A stretch of 64,000 nucleotides of DNA from Thermoanaerobaculia bacterium (lineage in GTDB: Bacteria; Acidobacteriota; Thermoanaerobaculia; UBA5066). Positions 1-8,920 of this stretch are shown in pieces; the first letter of the stretch is position 1, and each line of letters opens with the position of its first letter. A program made the position numbers and the translations under genes. The stretch spans positions 186,001 to 250,000 of the forward strand of contig JAJVIN010000028.1 in assembly GCA_022071945.1 (NCBI GenBank), given 5' to 3'. The notes beneath the pieces were generated by a model, which was given only the letters and a program-made list of their open reading frames with translations, was not told the origin of the DNA and ran no database searches.

Positions 1-408
1 AACTCGACAGCTCGACCTTGTTATTGAGACCCTCGACGGCTCCGGAGGAGACGTGAACGACGTGAGGTCACGAGTGGGTGAGGCCTGGATCCACCTCGTC
101 CTTGGCCGGCTCGACACTCCACAGAACCTCCTCGCCAACAAGATCACTGCCTCGTGGAACGGCAAGGGCCGAAGGACTTGGCAGACGTCTGGGCCTTGTG
201 TTGCCTGATGGGGCTCTCCCTGGCCGAGGCACTCGAGAACTCACACGGGAAGACCGCGGATCTCTTTCCCGTCGATGTGGCGCGGCCTCTCCTTCCTGCG
301 ACAGCATCGGACTGGCGGCTCGTTCGCTGGATCGATGCGCCCCGCGTGGACGGTTCTCTCGCTGACTTTCGCCGGATGGGCGAGAAGCTCCCGTTTCCCG
401 AGTCGTGA
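1..408 (+). pseudogene. AbiEii-like nucleotidyltransferase C-terminal remnant, frame-broken
   Basis: The last 84 codons (from 154 to a TGA at 406-408) resemble, from memory of the family, the C-terminal part of AbiEii/AbiGii-type nucleotidyltransferase proteins: KDLADVWALC, then LFPVDVAR, then DWRLVRWIDAP. The matching upstream segment (GRLDTPQNLLANKITA) sits in a different frame from about base 2 to 151. The frames join if one C is restored at about 150-152, giving ITALVERQGPKDLADVW. The gene therefore carries a one-base deletion, or the assembly has an error there. The 5' end lies outside the window. AbiEii proteins act as toxins in abortive-infection modules, but no antitoxin partner is visible and this copy looks non-functional as written. 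The family assignment is by recall of sequence style only. Confidence 0.42.
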
Positions 409-440
409 CATACTCTCCTCCAACCACAAGGAGAGATACC

Positions 441-1814
441 GTGTCCTTCCCGACCGCTGTTGCCGCGTTTCGTGTTGCCTGCGTCTGTCTTTCTGTTCTT
501 CTTCCCATGGCAGCACCATTCTCGCCGGCGGGCCAGGCGCGGGCGGCCGAACCCCCGCAAGGAATCGCGGGCATTGAGGAACTCCTCCCGTCTCTCGATG
601 CTCTCTATCTCGACCTCCATCGAAACCCCGAACTCTCGTTCCAGGAGGAGAAGACCGCCGCGAAACTTGCTTCCCGCCTTCGCTCCTACGGCTACGAGGT
701 CACAGAGCATGTTGGAGGGCTCGGGATCGTCGGGGTCCTCTCGAACGGGGCTGGCCCGACGGTGATGCTGCGGACGGACATGGACGCCCTCCCGATCCAG
801 GAGCAGACCGGGCTGCCATACGCCAGCACAGCCACTGTCAAGAACCAGCGAGGAGAGATCGTTCCCGTGATGCACGCGTGCGGGCACGATGTTCACATGA
901 CAACATGGATGGGCGCGGCCGCACTCCTGGCCCGGTCGAAAGACCGCTGGCGGGGCACGGTCGTTCTTGTCGGTCAGCCGGCCGAGGAGATACTTCAGGG
1001 CGCCCAGGCCATGGTGAAGGATGGCCTCCTCAGCCGATTCCCAAAGCCTGACTTCGTTCTGGGTCTCCATGTGTCGCCCGTCCTTCCGACAGGCCAGATC
1101 GGCATCATCTCCGGCCCCTCATCGTCTGCCTCGAACGCGGTGGACATCACCTTCTTCGGCAAGGGCGGCCACGGAGCGGCGCCACATCGCACGATCGACC
1201 CGATCGTAATGGCGGCGAGGGCGGTCGTCACCCTTCAGACGATTGTGTCGAGGGAGGTGAATCCGTTCGACCACGCCGTTGTCACAGTTGGTACGTTTCA
1301 TGCCGGAACCAAGCGAAACATCATCGGGGACGAAGCTCGACTCGAACTGACGGTCCGTTCCTACAAGCCGGAGATCCAGAAGCAACTTCTGGCCTCCATC
1401 GAGCGGATCGCCAAGGCCGAGGCAGCAGCCGCCGGCGCGCCGAAAGAGCCCGTGGTTTTCGTCGACCCGAAGGAGGCTTCGGAAGTCGTGACCAACGATC
1501 CGGCCCTCTGCACACGACTCGCCGCAGCGCTGCGTCATTCGCTCGGCGAGAAGAACGTCGTTCCCCACGATCCAGTATCGTCCTCGGAAGACTTCGGTGT
1601 TCTCGGCCGGGCTGCCGGCGTTCCTTCAGTTCAGCTCAGACTGGGTGTTTACGAACCCAGCCTGCTGGCTCGATTGAAGGCCGAAGGGAAGACACCTCCC
1701 CTACCTCACACAGCCGGCTTCGCACCCGACCGGGAGAGTTCCTTACGGACCGGCGCCGCAGCACTCTTCTTCTCCGCCATTGAACTCCTCGGGAGCGCGG
1801 GTCCAACCAGGTAG
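441..1814 (+). CDS. Exported M20 family amidohydrolase (M20D type)
   Basis: Predicted zinc-dependent amidohydrolase of the M20D group (N-acyl-amino-acid or hippurate hydrolase type), 457 aa. I chose the GTG at 441 because AAGGAGAG sits just upstream; a start at 405 would add 12 residues and has no ribosome site. The N-terminus is a signal peptide (hydrophobic CVCLSVLLPMAAPF, then an AxA site near QARAAEPP), so the enzyme should act outside the cytoplasm. Visible family motifs are RTDMDALPI, HACGHDVHMT and GQPAEE for metal binding and catalysis, and GKGGHGAAPH in the dimerisation-domain region. Length is normal for the family. The substrate cannot be read from sequence. It stands alone, downstream of a broken gene. 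Confidence 0.88.
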   Translation: MSFPTAVAAFRVACVCLSVLLPMAAPFSPAGQARAAEPPQGIAGIEELLPSLDALYLDLHRNPELSFQEEKTAAKLASRLRSYGYEVTEHVGGLGIVGVLSNGAGPTVMLRTDMDALPIQEQTGLPYASTATVKNQRGEIVPVMHACGHDVHMTTWMGAAALLARSKDRWRGTVVLVGQPAEEILQGAQAMVKDGLLSRFPKPDFVLGLHVSPVLPTGQIGIISGPSSSASNAVDITFFGKGGHGAAPHRTIDPIVMAARAVVTLQTIVSREVNPFDHAVVTVGTFHAGTKRNIIGDEARLELTVRSYKPEIQKQLLASIERIAKAEAAAAGAPKEPVVFVDPKEASEVVTNDPALCTRLAAALRHSLGEKNVVPHDPVSSSEDFGVLGRAAGVPSVQLRLGVYEPSLLARLKAEGKTPPLPHTAGFAPDRESSLRTGAAALFFSAIELLGSAGPTR

Positions 1815-2019
1815 GGAGATGCGGCCCGGCCTCAGTCGAACGGATTTACCACACGAACCCCCGTGGCCGAGAAGTCTCCGTTACCCACTCCCAATCGGTC
1901 GCAAATAGCAGCAACTGCTCAGAGCCAACCGCTGCACCATGACGGGGCGCACGGCCGGGAAGCCCGTGCCTGCCGGAAGGCCGCCCTCAGGCGCAGTCAG
2001 ATTCCCGCGGGAGGCCCGA

Positions 2020-2451
2020 TCACAGCTGCCGCAAAACGTCACCGGAGACCCAGAGGGCCCAGGACAGCTCTCGCGCAGGAGGCCGCCCTTCCAGCCGCGC
2101 CACCAGCGTTTCTTTCAGGTCGGGAATCAGAGCCTCGAGGAAACTCCGGTTCTTCACGGCGGCCCCTGGCAGAACAGCCAACGCTCTGTCCAGCCCGTCG
2201 ATCCTCGACTGGAGAAAGGCACGGAAGCTGGCCGGATCCAAGTCTGCCAGGCGCTCGATCGCCGCCATCTCCCCGGAGATCGCGAGGGCCCGCCTGTTGA
2301 ACTCGTTCTCGCCATCCTCGAATTCAACGGACGAGATGTTCCCCCGCCCGAGCGCCTGTTCGAGCCCCGTCAGGTCAGGTTGCGCCCTCGCATGGACCCC
2401 GATCCGCTCGATGGCCTCGTGAAGCTCCCGTTCCCAGGAGGGGTCAGCCAT
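2020..2451 (-). CDS. Hypothetical protein (143 aa)
   Basis: I do not recognise this family. The 143-residue product is soluble, mostly helical in character and rich in Glu, Leu and Arg, with no signal peptide, membrane segment or Cys cluster. Its start (MADPSWERE) overlaps the end of the YciI-like gene by 8 bases, and GGAGGCGAG lies a short way upstream of the ATG, so the two genes are probably translationally coupled. It is the last gene of the three-gene minus-strand group that begins with the EF-P-like factor. Codon use matches its neighbours, which supports a real gene, but no function is suggested. Confidence 0.6.
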   Translation of the reverse strand: MADPSWERELHEAIERIGVHARAQPDLTGLEQALGRGNISSVEFEDGENEFNRRALAISGEMAAIERLADLDPASFRAFLQSRIDGLDRALAVLPGAAVKNRSFLEALIPDLKETLVARLEGRPPARELSWALWVSGDVLRQL

Positions 2452-2767
2452 CGGTCTCGCGCTCGCCTCCGACCCTGACCGGAGTCGAGGCCTGCTCCCC
2501 CACGACGGTGGTCCAGGGGCGGACTCTCCACGCTTTCACCAGTCCTTCCCGCACGTAGGGATCCTGTCTCGCGAATTCCTCCGCGACTTCGGTCGAGGGC
2601 CCATCGAAAAGCAGGAGAGCGAGGTCGACAGGGTCGGAGACCGCTCCGCCCAGGATCAACTTCCCTTCCCGAACGTACTTCCAGGCAAGTGCCAGGTGCT
2701 GCTCCCTCAGAGCCCCACGCCGCTCGAGATAGTCGGGTGCCAGATCGTAGAAGAGGAGGGAGTGCAC
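2444..2767 (-). CDS. YciI-like protein
   Basis: A 107-residue protein resembling the YciI/YCII ferredoxin-like fold family. It has an N-terminal strand (LLFYDLAPDYLERR), a HLALAWKYVREGKLILGGAV segment, and DLALLLFDGPSTEVAEEFARQDPYVREGL, which matches the usual 'DPYV..G' signature near the end of the domain. The C-terminal AWRVRPWTTVVG strand is also typical. The start is GTG. It lies 7 bases after the EF-P-like gene and overlaps the next gene by 8 bases, indicating one transcript. YciI proteins are mostly of unknown function, although some act as dehydrochlorinases or accessory enzymes, so no reaction is assigned. Confidence 0.75.
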   Translation of the reverse strand: MHSLLFYDLAPDYLERRGALREQHLALAWKYVREGKLILGGAVSDPVDLALLLFDGPSTEVAEEFARQDPYVREGLVKAWRVRPWTTVVGEQASTPVRVGGERETDG

Positions 2768-2774
2768 GGCTGTC

Positions 2775-3350
2775 TCAAGCCCGGCCCGCGAACTCGAAGG
2801 TCTCGGTGTGGACCTTGACCCGCTCGCCTATCTTGATGAAGAGGGGAACGCGGATCTCGAGACCCGTCTCGAGCGTCGCGGACTTCGTGGCTCCGCCGCT
2901 CGCCGTGTCGCCCCGGAAGCCGGGCTCGGTCTCGGTCACGGTCAGCTCCACGTGCGGCGGGAGCTGGACGCCGATTGCGTTGCCGTTCCACTTGAGCAGC
3001 TGCACGGTCGTGTTCTCGACGAGGAGCTTCTGGTTCTCCCCCAGCATCTCGCCACTCACCGGCACGGTCTCGTAGGACTCCTGATCCATGAAGTGGAAGC
3101 CCTCGGCATCCGAATAGAGAAACGACGCCGGCACGAGAACGAGATCCGGCTCCTTGAACTTGTCGCCCGCCTTGAAGGTCTTGTCGAAGACGGCCGAGGT
3201 GAGGAGGTTCCGCATCCGGACCCGGACCAAGGTCTGGCCTCCCCGAGCGGTCGGGGTCGAGATCGTGACGTCCATGCACTGGAAGGGAGCGTCGTCGACC
3301 TCGAAGAACATCTTTCGCTTGACGTCGATGGCTTCGATCAGGGCTGCCAT
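2775..3350 (-). CDS. yeiP: Elongation factor P family protein, EfpL/YeiP type
   Basis: A 191-residue EF-P family factor, which binds ribosomes stalled at poly-proline or similar sequences and stimulates peptide-bond formation. Three domains can be followed: an N-terminal KOW-like domain (residues 1-65), a middle OB domain containing FMDQESYE, and a C-terminal OB domain with ETEPGFRGDT and TGLEIRVPLFI. The tip loop reads SPTARGG-like (TPTARGGQ) with Arg36 where classic EF-P has a modified Lys in PGKG. That loop is characteristic of the EfpL/YeiP paralogue, which works without the usual lysine modification. It heads a small minus-strand operon with a YciI-like and a hypothetical gene. A second, classic EF-P may exist outside the window. 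Confidence 0.85.
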   Translation of the reverse strand: MAALIEAIDVKRKMFFEVDDAPFQCMDVTISTPTARGGQTLVRVRMRNLLTSAVFDKTFKAGDKFKEPDLVLVPASFLYSDAEGFHFMDQESYETVPVSGEMLGENQKLLVENTTVQLLKWNGNAIGVQLPPHVELTVTETEPGFRGDTASGGATKSATLETGLEIRVPLFIKIGERVKVHTETFEFAGRA

Positions 3351-3761
3351 GAATTCCTCGCGGGGGCCTCTATTTCAATCGGGCCGCGCACGGCCCGTTG
3401 AGGCGGCGCCGGATTCTATCGGACCCGCCGCCTGGAATCGGGGGCCAACGTTCCCCGAGCCTTGCTCTCGACTCTCGAAGCGGTTCGCCGGGCCCCCGGA
3501 ACGGGCGCGAAGAAACCCGCGGCCACCCCGAGTGCCAGGCCCAGGACTGCCGCGGTCACCGGTACGCCGCGTGGCCCGGCCGGCCTTGTGCCCACGGCCG
3601 GCGGCCTCGGCGGAGAGGTGACGACTCCGATGGGAAGCCTCCTGCCGAAATTCTGTCACGCCACCGGGCCCCAGCCCAGATCGTCCAGCCCATCCAGGCC
3701 AGGACGCCGGCGCCGAGATTCGTTCCGGTCAAGGATCGAGACCCCCGTCGTCGCGGAAACG
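3351..3761 (-). other. Intergenic region upstream of yeiP-like gene; possible tiny membrane ORF
   Basis: No recognised gene. On the minus strand, 3416-3595 could encode a 59-residue peptide from a GTG start with one hydrophobic stretch (VTAAVLGLALGVAAGFFAPV) and a basic tail. It has no convincing ribosome site, so I treat it as unproven. The promoter of the yeiP-like operon should lie in this interval, but no clear -35/-10 pair stands out. Confidence 0.25.
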
Positions 3762-3795
3762 AAAAAAGGAGTCACGGCCTAAACCGTAACTCCTT
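3762..3795 (-). terminator. Intrinsic terminator of the tRNA-Asp transcript
   Basis: On the minus strand a 12-bp stem (AAGGAGTTACGG paired with CCGTGACTCCTT, one mismatch) and a 6-base loop are followed by a run of T. It lies 18 bases past the 3' CCA end of the tRNA and has the normal form of a Rho-independent terminator. Confidence 0.8.
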
Positions 3796-3813
3796 GAAAT
3801 TCCTGGGTGAAAC

Positions 3814-3890
3814 TGGCGGGGCCGACGGGACTCGAACCCGCGACCTCAGACGTGACAGGCCTGCGTTCTAACCAACTGAACTACGACCCC
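3814..3890 (-). tRNA. tRNA-Asp (GTC)
   Basis: A 77-nt cloverleaf with encoded CCA on the minus strand. The acceptor stem GGGGTCG pairs with CGGCCCC, with one G-T pair. The D arm contains AGTTCAGTTGGTTAGAA. The anticodon loop is CTGTCAC, with GTC at plus-strand 3854-3856. The T arm is CGGGTTCGAGTCCCG, and the discriminator base is G. All features fit tRNA-Asp. It is transcribed alone and followed by a terminator. Confidence 0.96.
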
Positions 3891-4190
3891 GCTCATCACG
3901 CGAGGATCGGGATTGTAGGGAGGACCCTTCCAAAAATCAAGAGGGTCACCCCCGTCGCCAGAGACCCCTCTTCAGAAAATGGATCAGGGCGACATCGCCC
4001 GGTTCGTTTTCCCTTCCCCGCGCACGCGGGGGTGGTCAGGGAGGAGACGCCCCGGTCTTCGTGGCTAGCGGGCGAGGGGTGTCCCCACCCCGGCCCGTCC
4101 CCCGCGTACACGGGGGAGGGAGCCATGGCGTCACACGTGGGGCGAGAGCACGCCCCCCTCCACTCTTCAGCCGTGCACTCACACGCCGGC
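3891..4190. other. Intergenic region with GC-rich palindromes
   Basis: No gene found. Two GC-rich imperfect palindromes are present, CCCCGCGCACGCGGGG at about 4015-4030 and CCCCCGCGTACACGGGGG at about 4099-4116, 85 bases apart. They resemble other CCCC/GGGG hairpins between genes in this window. The tRNA promoter should lie just above 3890. Confidence 0.4.
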
Positions 4191-7100
4191 TCAGTCTCGG
4201 TCTCCGTCCGGGGCACCGGAACCCTCGAGAACCGGCGCGAGCGGGAGCGGCTCGGGCTCGGGCTCGTCTTCCACCAGGCTACAGACCATTCCCCCCCACC
4301 TCACGTCGAACTGGAACTTGCCGGGGAAGGGCACACTCGCCAGGGCGAAGCTCGTCGTCACCGCCTCGACCTTCTGGCCTCGCATCCGGGCGCAGAAGTC
4401 GTTCAAGAAGGCCTGGGAGAGACCCCGGTTTCGGAGCGAGGGAGCGACCACGATCCCCTCGAGCCTCACGACCTTCTTCTCCTCGAAGAGGTACGAGATG
4501 CCGCCCACGACCCGCTCGGCGCCATCCAGGACCATGAGGTACCGGTGCCGCTCGCTGAGCGCGCGAGGCACGCCCGCCCGCAAGGACATCCGGTAGAAGT
4601 GCCCGATCTCCGCCGGCTCGACCGGCTCGCGGACGAGGTACGTGGCCCCGAGACGGTCCTGGATCTGCGTCTGAAAGACGACGTGGCGGAGCCCCTCACT
4701 GACGACTTGGACCTCGACGGGAGATTCGAACCTCGCGCCGGGAAAGACGAGGCGGCTGAAGACGAGCCGGTCAAAGTCTTCCGTAAGGGCGGACTGCAGG
4801 TCGAAGAGCTCCACGAGGGTGGCCGGACGCGCCCCGGCGCCCGATTCGATGGCCGCGAGGACGGCATCAAAGGCCTTCAGAACCGCCGCGTCCGCATCCC
4901 GGAAGTAGGTCTTCCTGTACAGCTGGTACCTCACCAGGTCCGGGTGGAGATCCAGCCGGTAGAGCGAATAGACCTGTTCCACGGCGTCCGCGCGAGCTTG
5001 CGCGGGCGTTCTTGGATGCCTCGCTTCCCACTCCAGGTAGTGGGCGACCGCGGCCCTCAGATCGAGCGGAGCGTGGAACCCCCTCTCGAGTGTCCCCACG
5101 AATCCGGAGAGGAGCTCCTCGAGAGGGGACCCGGCCGGGAGCTCGCTTCTCAGCCTCTGAAGAAGGGGCACGGCCTCGCGCCCGAGAGCCTCGAGACAGG
5201 CCTCGAAGATCCACGCGCGATCCAGCCGTCCCCGGAGCGAGGGGTAGAGGGCCTCGACCTCCTCGAAGAAGCTCCTCTCGATGGCCTCGACGAAGGCCCG
5301 CAAGCCCTGGAACGGAGTCCAGCCCGAGAGCGAAAGGATCGCCCCGCCCTCCCGGAACGACTCCACCGGAACGACCACGTTGGCCGGGCTGAGCGATCCG
5401 GGCACGATCCGCTCCCCGCTCGCCTTCCACAGGGAGAAGAAGCAGGCAAGAGCCCGGACGAACTGGTTCTCCCAGACGTGCTTCTCGGCAGGTCCCTTCT
5501 CGGCGCTGCGAAGCCGGGCCGCCTCGTCCCGGAGCCTTTCGGCCACCGTCAGATCGGTGACATAGGCGAGCGACAGCGCGCCGAGCTCGGGGCGGCTGCA
5601 GCCGAACGCCGGGAGCCGGTGTGCCGACCCCGGGGCCGAGGCCAAGACCATCATCCAGAAGTTCGTGGCCCGGACCGCGCCGCGATCGAGGTCGGGTCTG
5701 AGAACGAGAAGCAGGTCGAAGTGCTTCTTTGCCCAGGTATTGATGGCAACCCGGTAGAGCCGGTAGTCGTGATGCGCCTGCAGCGGCACGACCCAGATCC
5801 CGCGGTCCGGGACGTCCTTCAGATCGAGGTCCTCTCCCTCGAAGGCCAGAAGGACCGACTCGCGCAGAAAGACCGTGTCCGCCAGAACGGCGAGCAGCCG
5901 GCGTGCCTCCTCCTCGCTGATTCCCTCGGCAAGCGCGACCTTGGGCGCCAGCTCCCGTCTCGAGAGCACTTCGGACCGGGAGGCCAGCCATCCCTCGAAC
6001 CAGCGGGCCAGGGTTTCGTGGAGCACCTCCGACCGCCGGGCCAGAACGGCGTCAGCCTGCTGGAGGGCCCATGCCGCAAGCTCGGCGCGGACCGAACCGT
6101 AGTAGTCGGGGTGGTGTTCCACGAACGTGACGAGAAGGGTCAGGACGGAATCCAGAACGGCCGAGGCACTCGCCGGCACGGGAGCCTTGAGCTCGTGGCG
6201 GTAGACGGCAAGCCGGCGCCTGAGGGCCGAGAGCTGCTCCCTCTCGAGATCGGCGTTGGCGATCTTCTCGATGCTCTGCTCCGTTAGGAACGACTTGCCT
6301 GAGCGGACAAAGGAGGAGAGGAGCTCGTCGGTCTCACGGACGGGCTGGTCCAGGAGCAGGATTTCGTACGCCTTCGCCCGGACCTTGACCTCCGGGTGCC
6401 GTGAGAGGGCCTGCAACCGGCGCCGGATTGCCGACCCGGCCCGCCGGTCCTCGTCCTTCAGGATCCCCCCCAGGTGGTCGAGGGCTTCCAGCGACTGCTC
6501 CGGGGTCCCGAAGAGCGCCTCCAGGAAAAGCCGGTGCAAGGAGGCCAGGCGCGGGGACGGCGCCTTTCCGAGCGCCTCCACCCCCGGAACGAGGGGGCTG
6601 TACTGCGGCAAGCGCACCTCGGGCGAGACCGTCCCCAAAGAGACGTCCCACCCATCCTTCACCGAGAGGAATCCCGCCAAAGGGTCGTTTCCGAGCCAGA
6701 GCAGCGGGTGCCGCGCGAAGAGCCCCAGATCGACCTCGGCTCCTCCGGCGCAATACTCGAGGGCGCCGATCCGCAGGTAGTTCCGGTCCGAGGAGGGTGC
6801 GACGAGGAGGCTCTTGTTCCGCCGCCGGTCCCGAAGCCCTCCCGGTCCTGGAACCAGATCCCCCTCGAGGATCCCGAGATCGCGGAAGAGCCACCGCGGA
6901 ACCCGGAACGTGACGCCCGAGGCCGTGATCCTCGCTTCCTTGGAACGGTAGAGCGACTTGATCTCCTCGCCGAAGTTCTTCTCGATCACCTTCCTTCGAT
7001 ACGAGCCCTTCGGTGTCAGCTCTCCGAGATCGAGCTCGAGATCGCGCTTCAGCACGGTGAAGTTGACGACTCGTTCGTACGAGGCGAGGTCCTCGTTGGC

Positions 7101-8813
7101 GGCGGCGACGATCCTCTCGAAGTACTCCCGGGCCGCCTCGCTCTCTGGCTGGCCGCCGAGAACGGGATCCACGGCATCTGGGACGATGAGGAGCACGTTG
7201 TCGTCGCGTCCGTCTCCCGCGAGAAAGACCCGCTTGATCCCCGGCACGCCGTCGAACTTCTGCTCGACTCGCCGCGGCGCCACCGTCCGGCCCCGCGAGT
7301 TCTTGTAGATATCCTTGACTCGGTCAATGATCTCGTAGTGGCCCGAGGGACGCTGCCGGAAAATGTCGCCGGTCGGGATCCAGGATTCCTCTCCGTCGGC
7401 GGTGTCGCTGTCGAGATACCTCGCGACGTAGGCCCCGGCGATCTCGAGCTCCCCCTCCTCCGTCAGCCTGACCTTCATCCCGGGGAGCGGAAAGCCGACC
7501 GAGTTGTCCTCGTACTTCATCGGGGGCGTCATCATGATTCCCCCGGTGGCCTCGGTCATCCCGAAGCCGCTGCACAGGGCGACTCCGTGCTTCTCGAAGA
7601 AGCGAAAGACAGAGGGTTCGAGGGCCCCGGCGGCCGACAGACCCCAGGAAAGGCGGCCCCCGACGACCTGACGGAACGCGGTCAGACCGGCTTCGGGGCT
7701 CCCCGCCCCGTCCATCCGCTTCAGGCACTCGTCGCGGAGCTGCCTCCAGCGGATCGGGATGCTGATCATCCCCGTCGGCTGGTGATCCGACAGCCCTTTC
7801 AGGAGCGACTCGACAGAGGGGTTGCCCGAGAAAACGTAGGTGCCGCCCCAGTAGAGCATCCCCAGCATCTCGAGGTAGCGCCCGAAGGTGTGGTACAGGG
7901 GGAGGTAGGCGACGAGGAGCTCCCCTTCGCCCACGAACGGGAGAGCCGCCGCACGGCAAAAGCGCTTGGAGACCAGGTTGAAGAGAGAGAAGGCGACGCC
8001 CTTCTGCTCGCCCGTGCTCCCCGATGTGAAGAGGACGGTGGCGATCTCGTCGAGGGCGAACCGGCGCCGGGCGGCGAGCCGCCTCTCGACGGTGGCGTGT
8101 CCGAGCCGGGCACACCCGTCTCCCAGCGCGCGGATCCCTCCGCGCGCCAGCTCATCGGCACTGTCGACGACGACGAGTTGGAGCGGCCGGCCAAGCTTGG
8201 CCGAGACGGTCTTGAGACGATGCAGCGTCTCGTCCGAATCGGTCACGACGATGTTGATGTCGAGCCTCGTGAGAATCCGGTGGAGCGCATCGGCGTCGAG
8301 GTGGGGGGCGAGCGGGCTGACGAGGATGTCGTGGGTCAGGCAGGCCAGGTCGCAGAGGGCGCCCTCGAGGTTGTTCTCCATCACGAAGGCGACGCGGGGA
8401 TTGCCGTCCGCAATGTCGTAGAAGAACCCGGCGATCTCCTCGATCCGCCGGCTGACCTGCCGGTACGTCCAGGAGCCCGCCGTCTCCGGACTCTTGAAGA
8501 GGATCCGGTCAGGATGGAGCCGGACACGGTCGGCCAGCATCGAAGCCAGGGTGTACCGGCTCTTTCGGATCGCCCCGAGCGTCGTCTCGGCCCAGCGGGT
8601 CCGCGTCTCCGGATCGGGCAGCCTCATCAGGAACGGCGTCTTGCGGGTCACCTCGAGATAGCGGCTGAAGGTCTCTGCCGTCCCGCCCCCATCCAGAAGC
8701 AGGGCGTCGGCGGCATCGACGAGCGCGACAGCATCCTCGGGAGCGAAACCGTCGAGAGAGGACGCTCTTTCGAGCTCGTCCAGGGTCCGGTCGATCGTTT
8801 CAACGGCGGGCAT
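4191..8813 (-). CDS. Giant fusion: AMP-dependent acyl-CoA ligase-like domain, unassigned helical region, GNAT domain
   Basis: A 1540-residue protein in one unbroken frame. Residues about 90-640 form an AMP-forming long-chain acyl-CoA synthetase-like domain: LFTSGSTGEQKGV at 261-273 (ATP-binding A3 motif), GFGMTE at 416-421, TGDI at 481-484, and RVKDIYKNSRGRTV at 498-511. The ligase part closes with a KxxxRRKVIEKNFGEEIKSLY-like end. Residues about 650-1330 are helical and unassigned; a SLSPANVVV segment faintly recalls the 'HGDLxPxNVL' loop of kinase-like folds, but I would not claim that. Residues about 1330-1510 look like a GNAT acetyltransferase, with IVVAPSLRNRGLSQAFLNDF as the acetyl-CoA loop. 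No signal peptide is seen. It may activate a fatty acid and transfer an acyl group, but the substrate is unknown. It is divergent from the gene at 8921. Confidence 0.8.
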   Translation of the reverse strand: MPAVETIDRTLDELERASSLDGFAPEDAVALVDAADALLLDGGGTAETFSRYLEVTRKTPFLMRLPDPETRTRWAETTLGAIRKSRYTLASMLADRVRLHPDRILFKSPETAGSWTYRQVSRRIEEIAGFFYDIADGNPRVAFVMENNLEGALCDLACLTHDILVSPLAPHLDADALHRILTRLDINIVVTDSDETLHRLKTVSAKLGRPLQLVVVDSADELARGGIRALGDGCARLGHATVERRLAARRRFALDEIATVLFTSGSTGEQKGVAFSLFNLVSKRFCRAAALPFVGEGELLVAYLPLYHTFGRYLEMLGMLYWGGTYVFSGNPSVESLLKGLSDHQPTGMISIPIRWRQLRDECLKRMDGAGSPEAGLTAFRQVVGGRLSWGLSAAGALEPSVFRFFEKHGVALCSGFGMTEATGGIMMTPPMKYEDNSVGFPLPGMKVRLTEEGELEIAGAYVARYLDSDTADGEESWIPTGDIFRQRPSGHYEIIDRVKDIYKNSRGRTVAPRRVEQKFDGVPGIKRVFLAGDGRDDNVLLIVPDAVDPVLGGQPESEAAREYFERIVAAANEDLASYERVVNFTVLKRDLELDLGELTPKGSYRRKVIEKNFGEEIKSLYRSKEARITASGVTFRVPRWLFRDLGILEGDLVPGPGGLRDRRRNKSLLVAPSSDRNYLRIGALEYCAGGAEVDLGLFARHPLLWLGNDPLAGFLSVKDGWDVSLGTVSPEVRLPQYSPLVPGVEALGKAPSPRLASLHRLFLEALFGTPEQSLEALDHLGGILKDEDRRAGSAIRRRLQALSRHPEVKVRAKAYEILLLDQPVRETDELLSSFVRSGKSFLTEQSIEKIANADLEREQLSALRRRLAVYRHELKAPVPASASAVLDSVLTLLVTFVEHHPDYYGSVRAELAAWALQQADAVLARRSEVLHETLARWFEGWLASRSEVLSRRELAPKVALAEGISEEEARRLLAVLADTVFLRESVLLAFEGEDLDLKDVPDRGIWVVPLQAHHDYRLYRVAINTWAKKHFDLLLVLRPDLDRGAVRATNFWMMVLASAPGSAHRLPAFGCSRPELGALSLAYVTDLTVAERLRDEAARLRSAEKGPAEKHVWENQFVRALACFFSLWKASGERIVPGSLSPANVVVPVESFREGGAILSLSGWTPFQGLRAFVEAIERSFFEEVEALYPSLRGRLDRAWIFEACLEALGREAVPLLQRLRSELPAGSPLEELLSGFVGTLERGFHAPLDLRAAVAHYLEWEARHPRTPAQARADAVEQVYSLYRLDLHPDLVRYQLYRKTYFRDADAAVLKAFDAVLAAIESGAGARPATLVELFDLQSALTEDFDRLVFSRLVFPGARFESPVEVQVVSEGLRHVVFQTQIQDRLGATYLVREPVEPAEIGHFYRMSLRAGVPRALSERHRYLMVLDGAERVVGGISYLFEEKKVVRLEGIVVAPSLRNRGLSQAFLNDFCARMRGQKVEAVTTSFALASVPFPGKFQFDVRWGGMVCSLVEDEPEPEPLPLAPVLEGSGAPDGDRD

Positions 8814-8920
8814 CGCTGCCTCCCAGATCTCTATTCTGCTCCGGCCGGACCCTCGGGAGGGAGAGAGCCCTCTTCGACGGAAGCAGACAGGAGACCCGTG
8901 GGCTATGCTCGAAAGGCCCG

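Noticed and set aside
4010-4120. Possible type I-E CRISPR repeats (CCCCGCGCACGCGGGG-like palindromes)
   Set aside because: Only two unequal copies, 85 bases apart instead of about 61, with different flanks, and no cas genes in the window.
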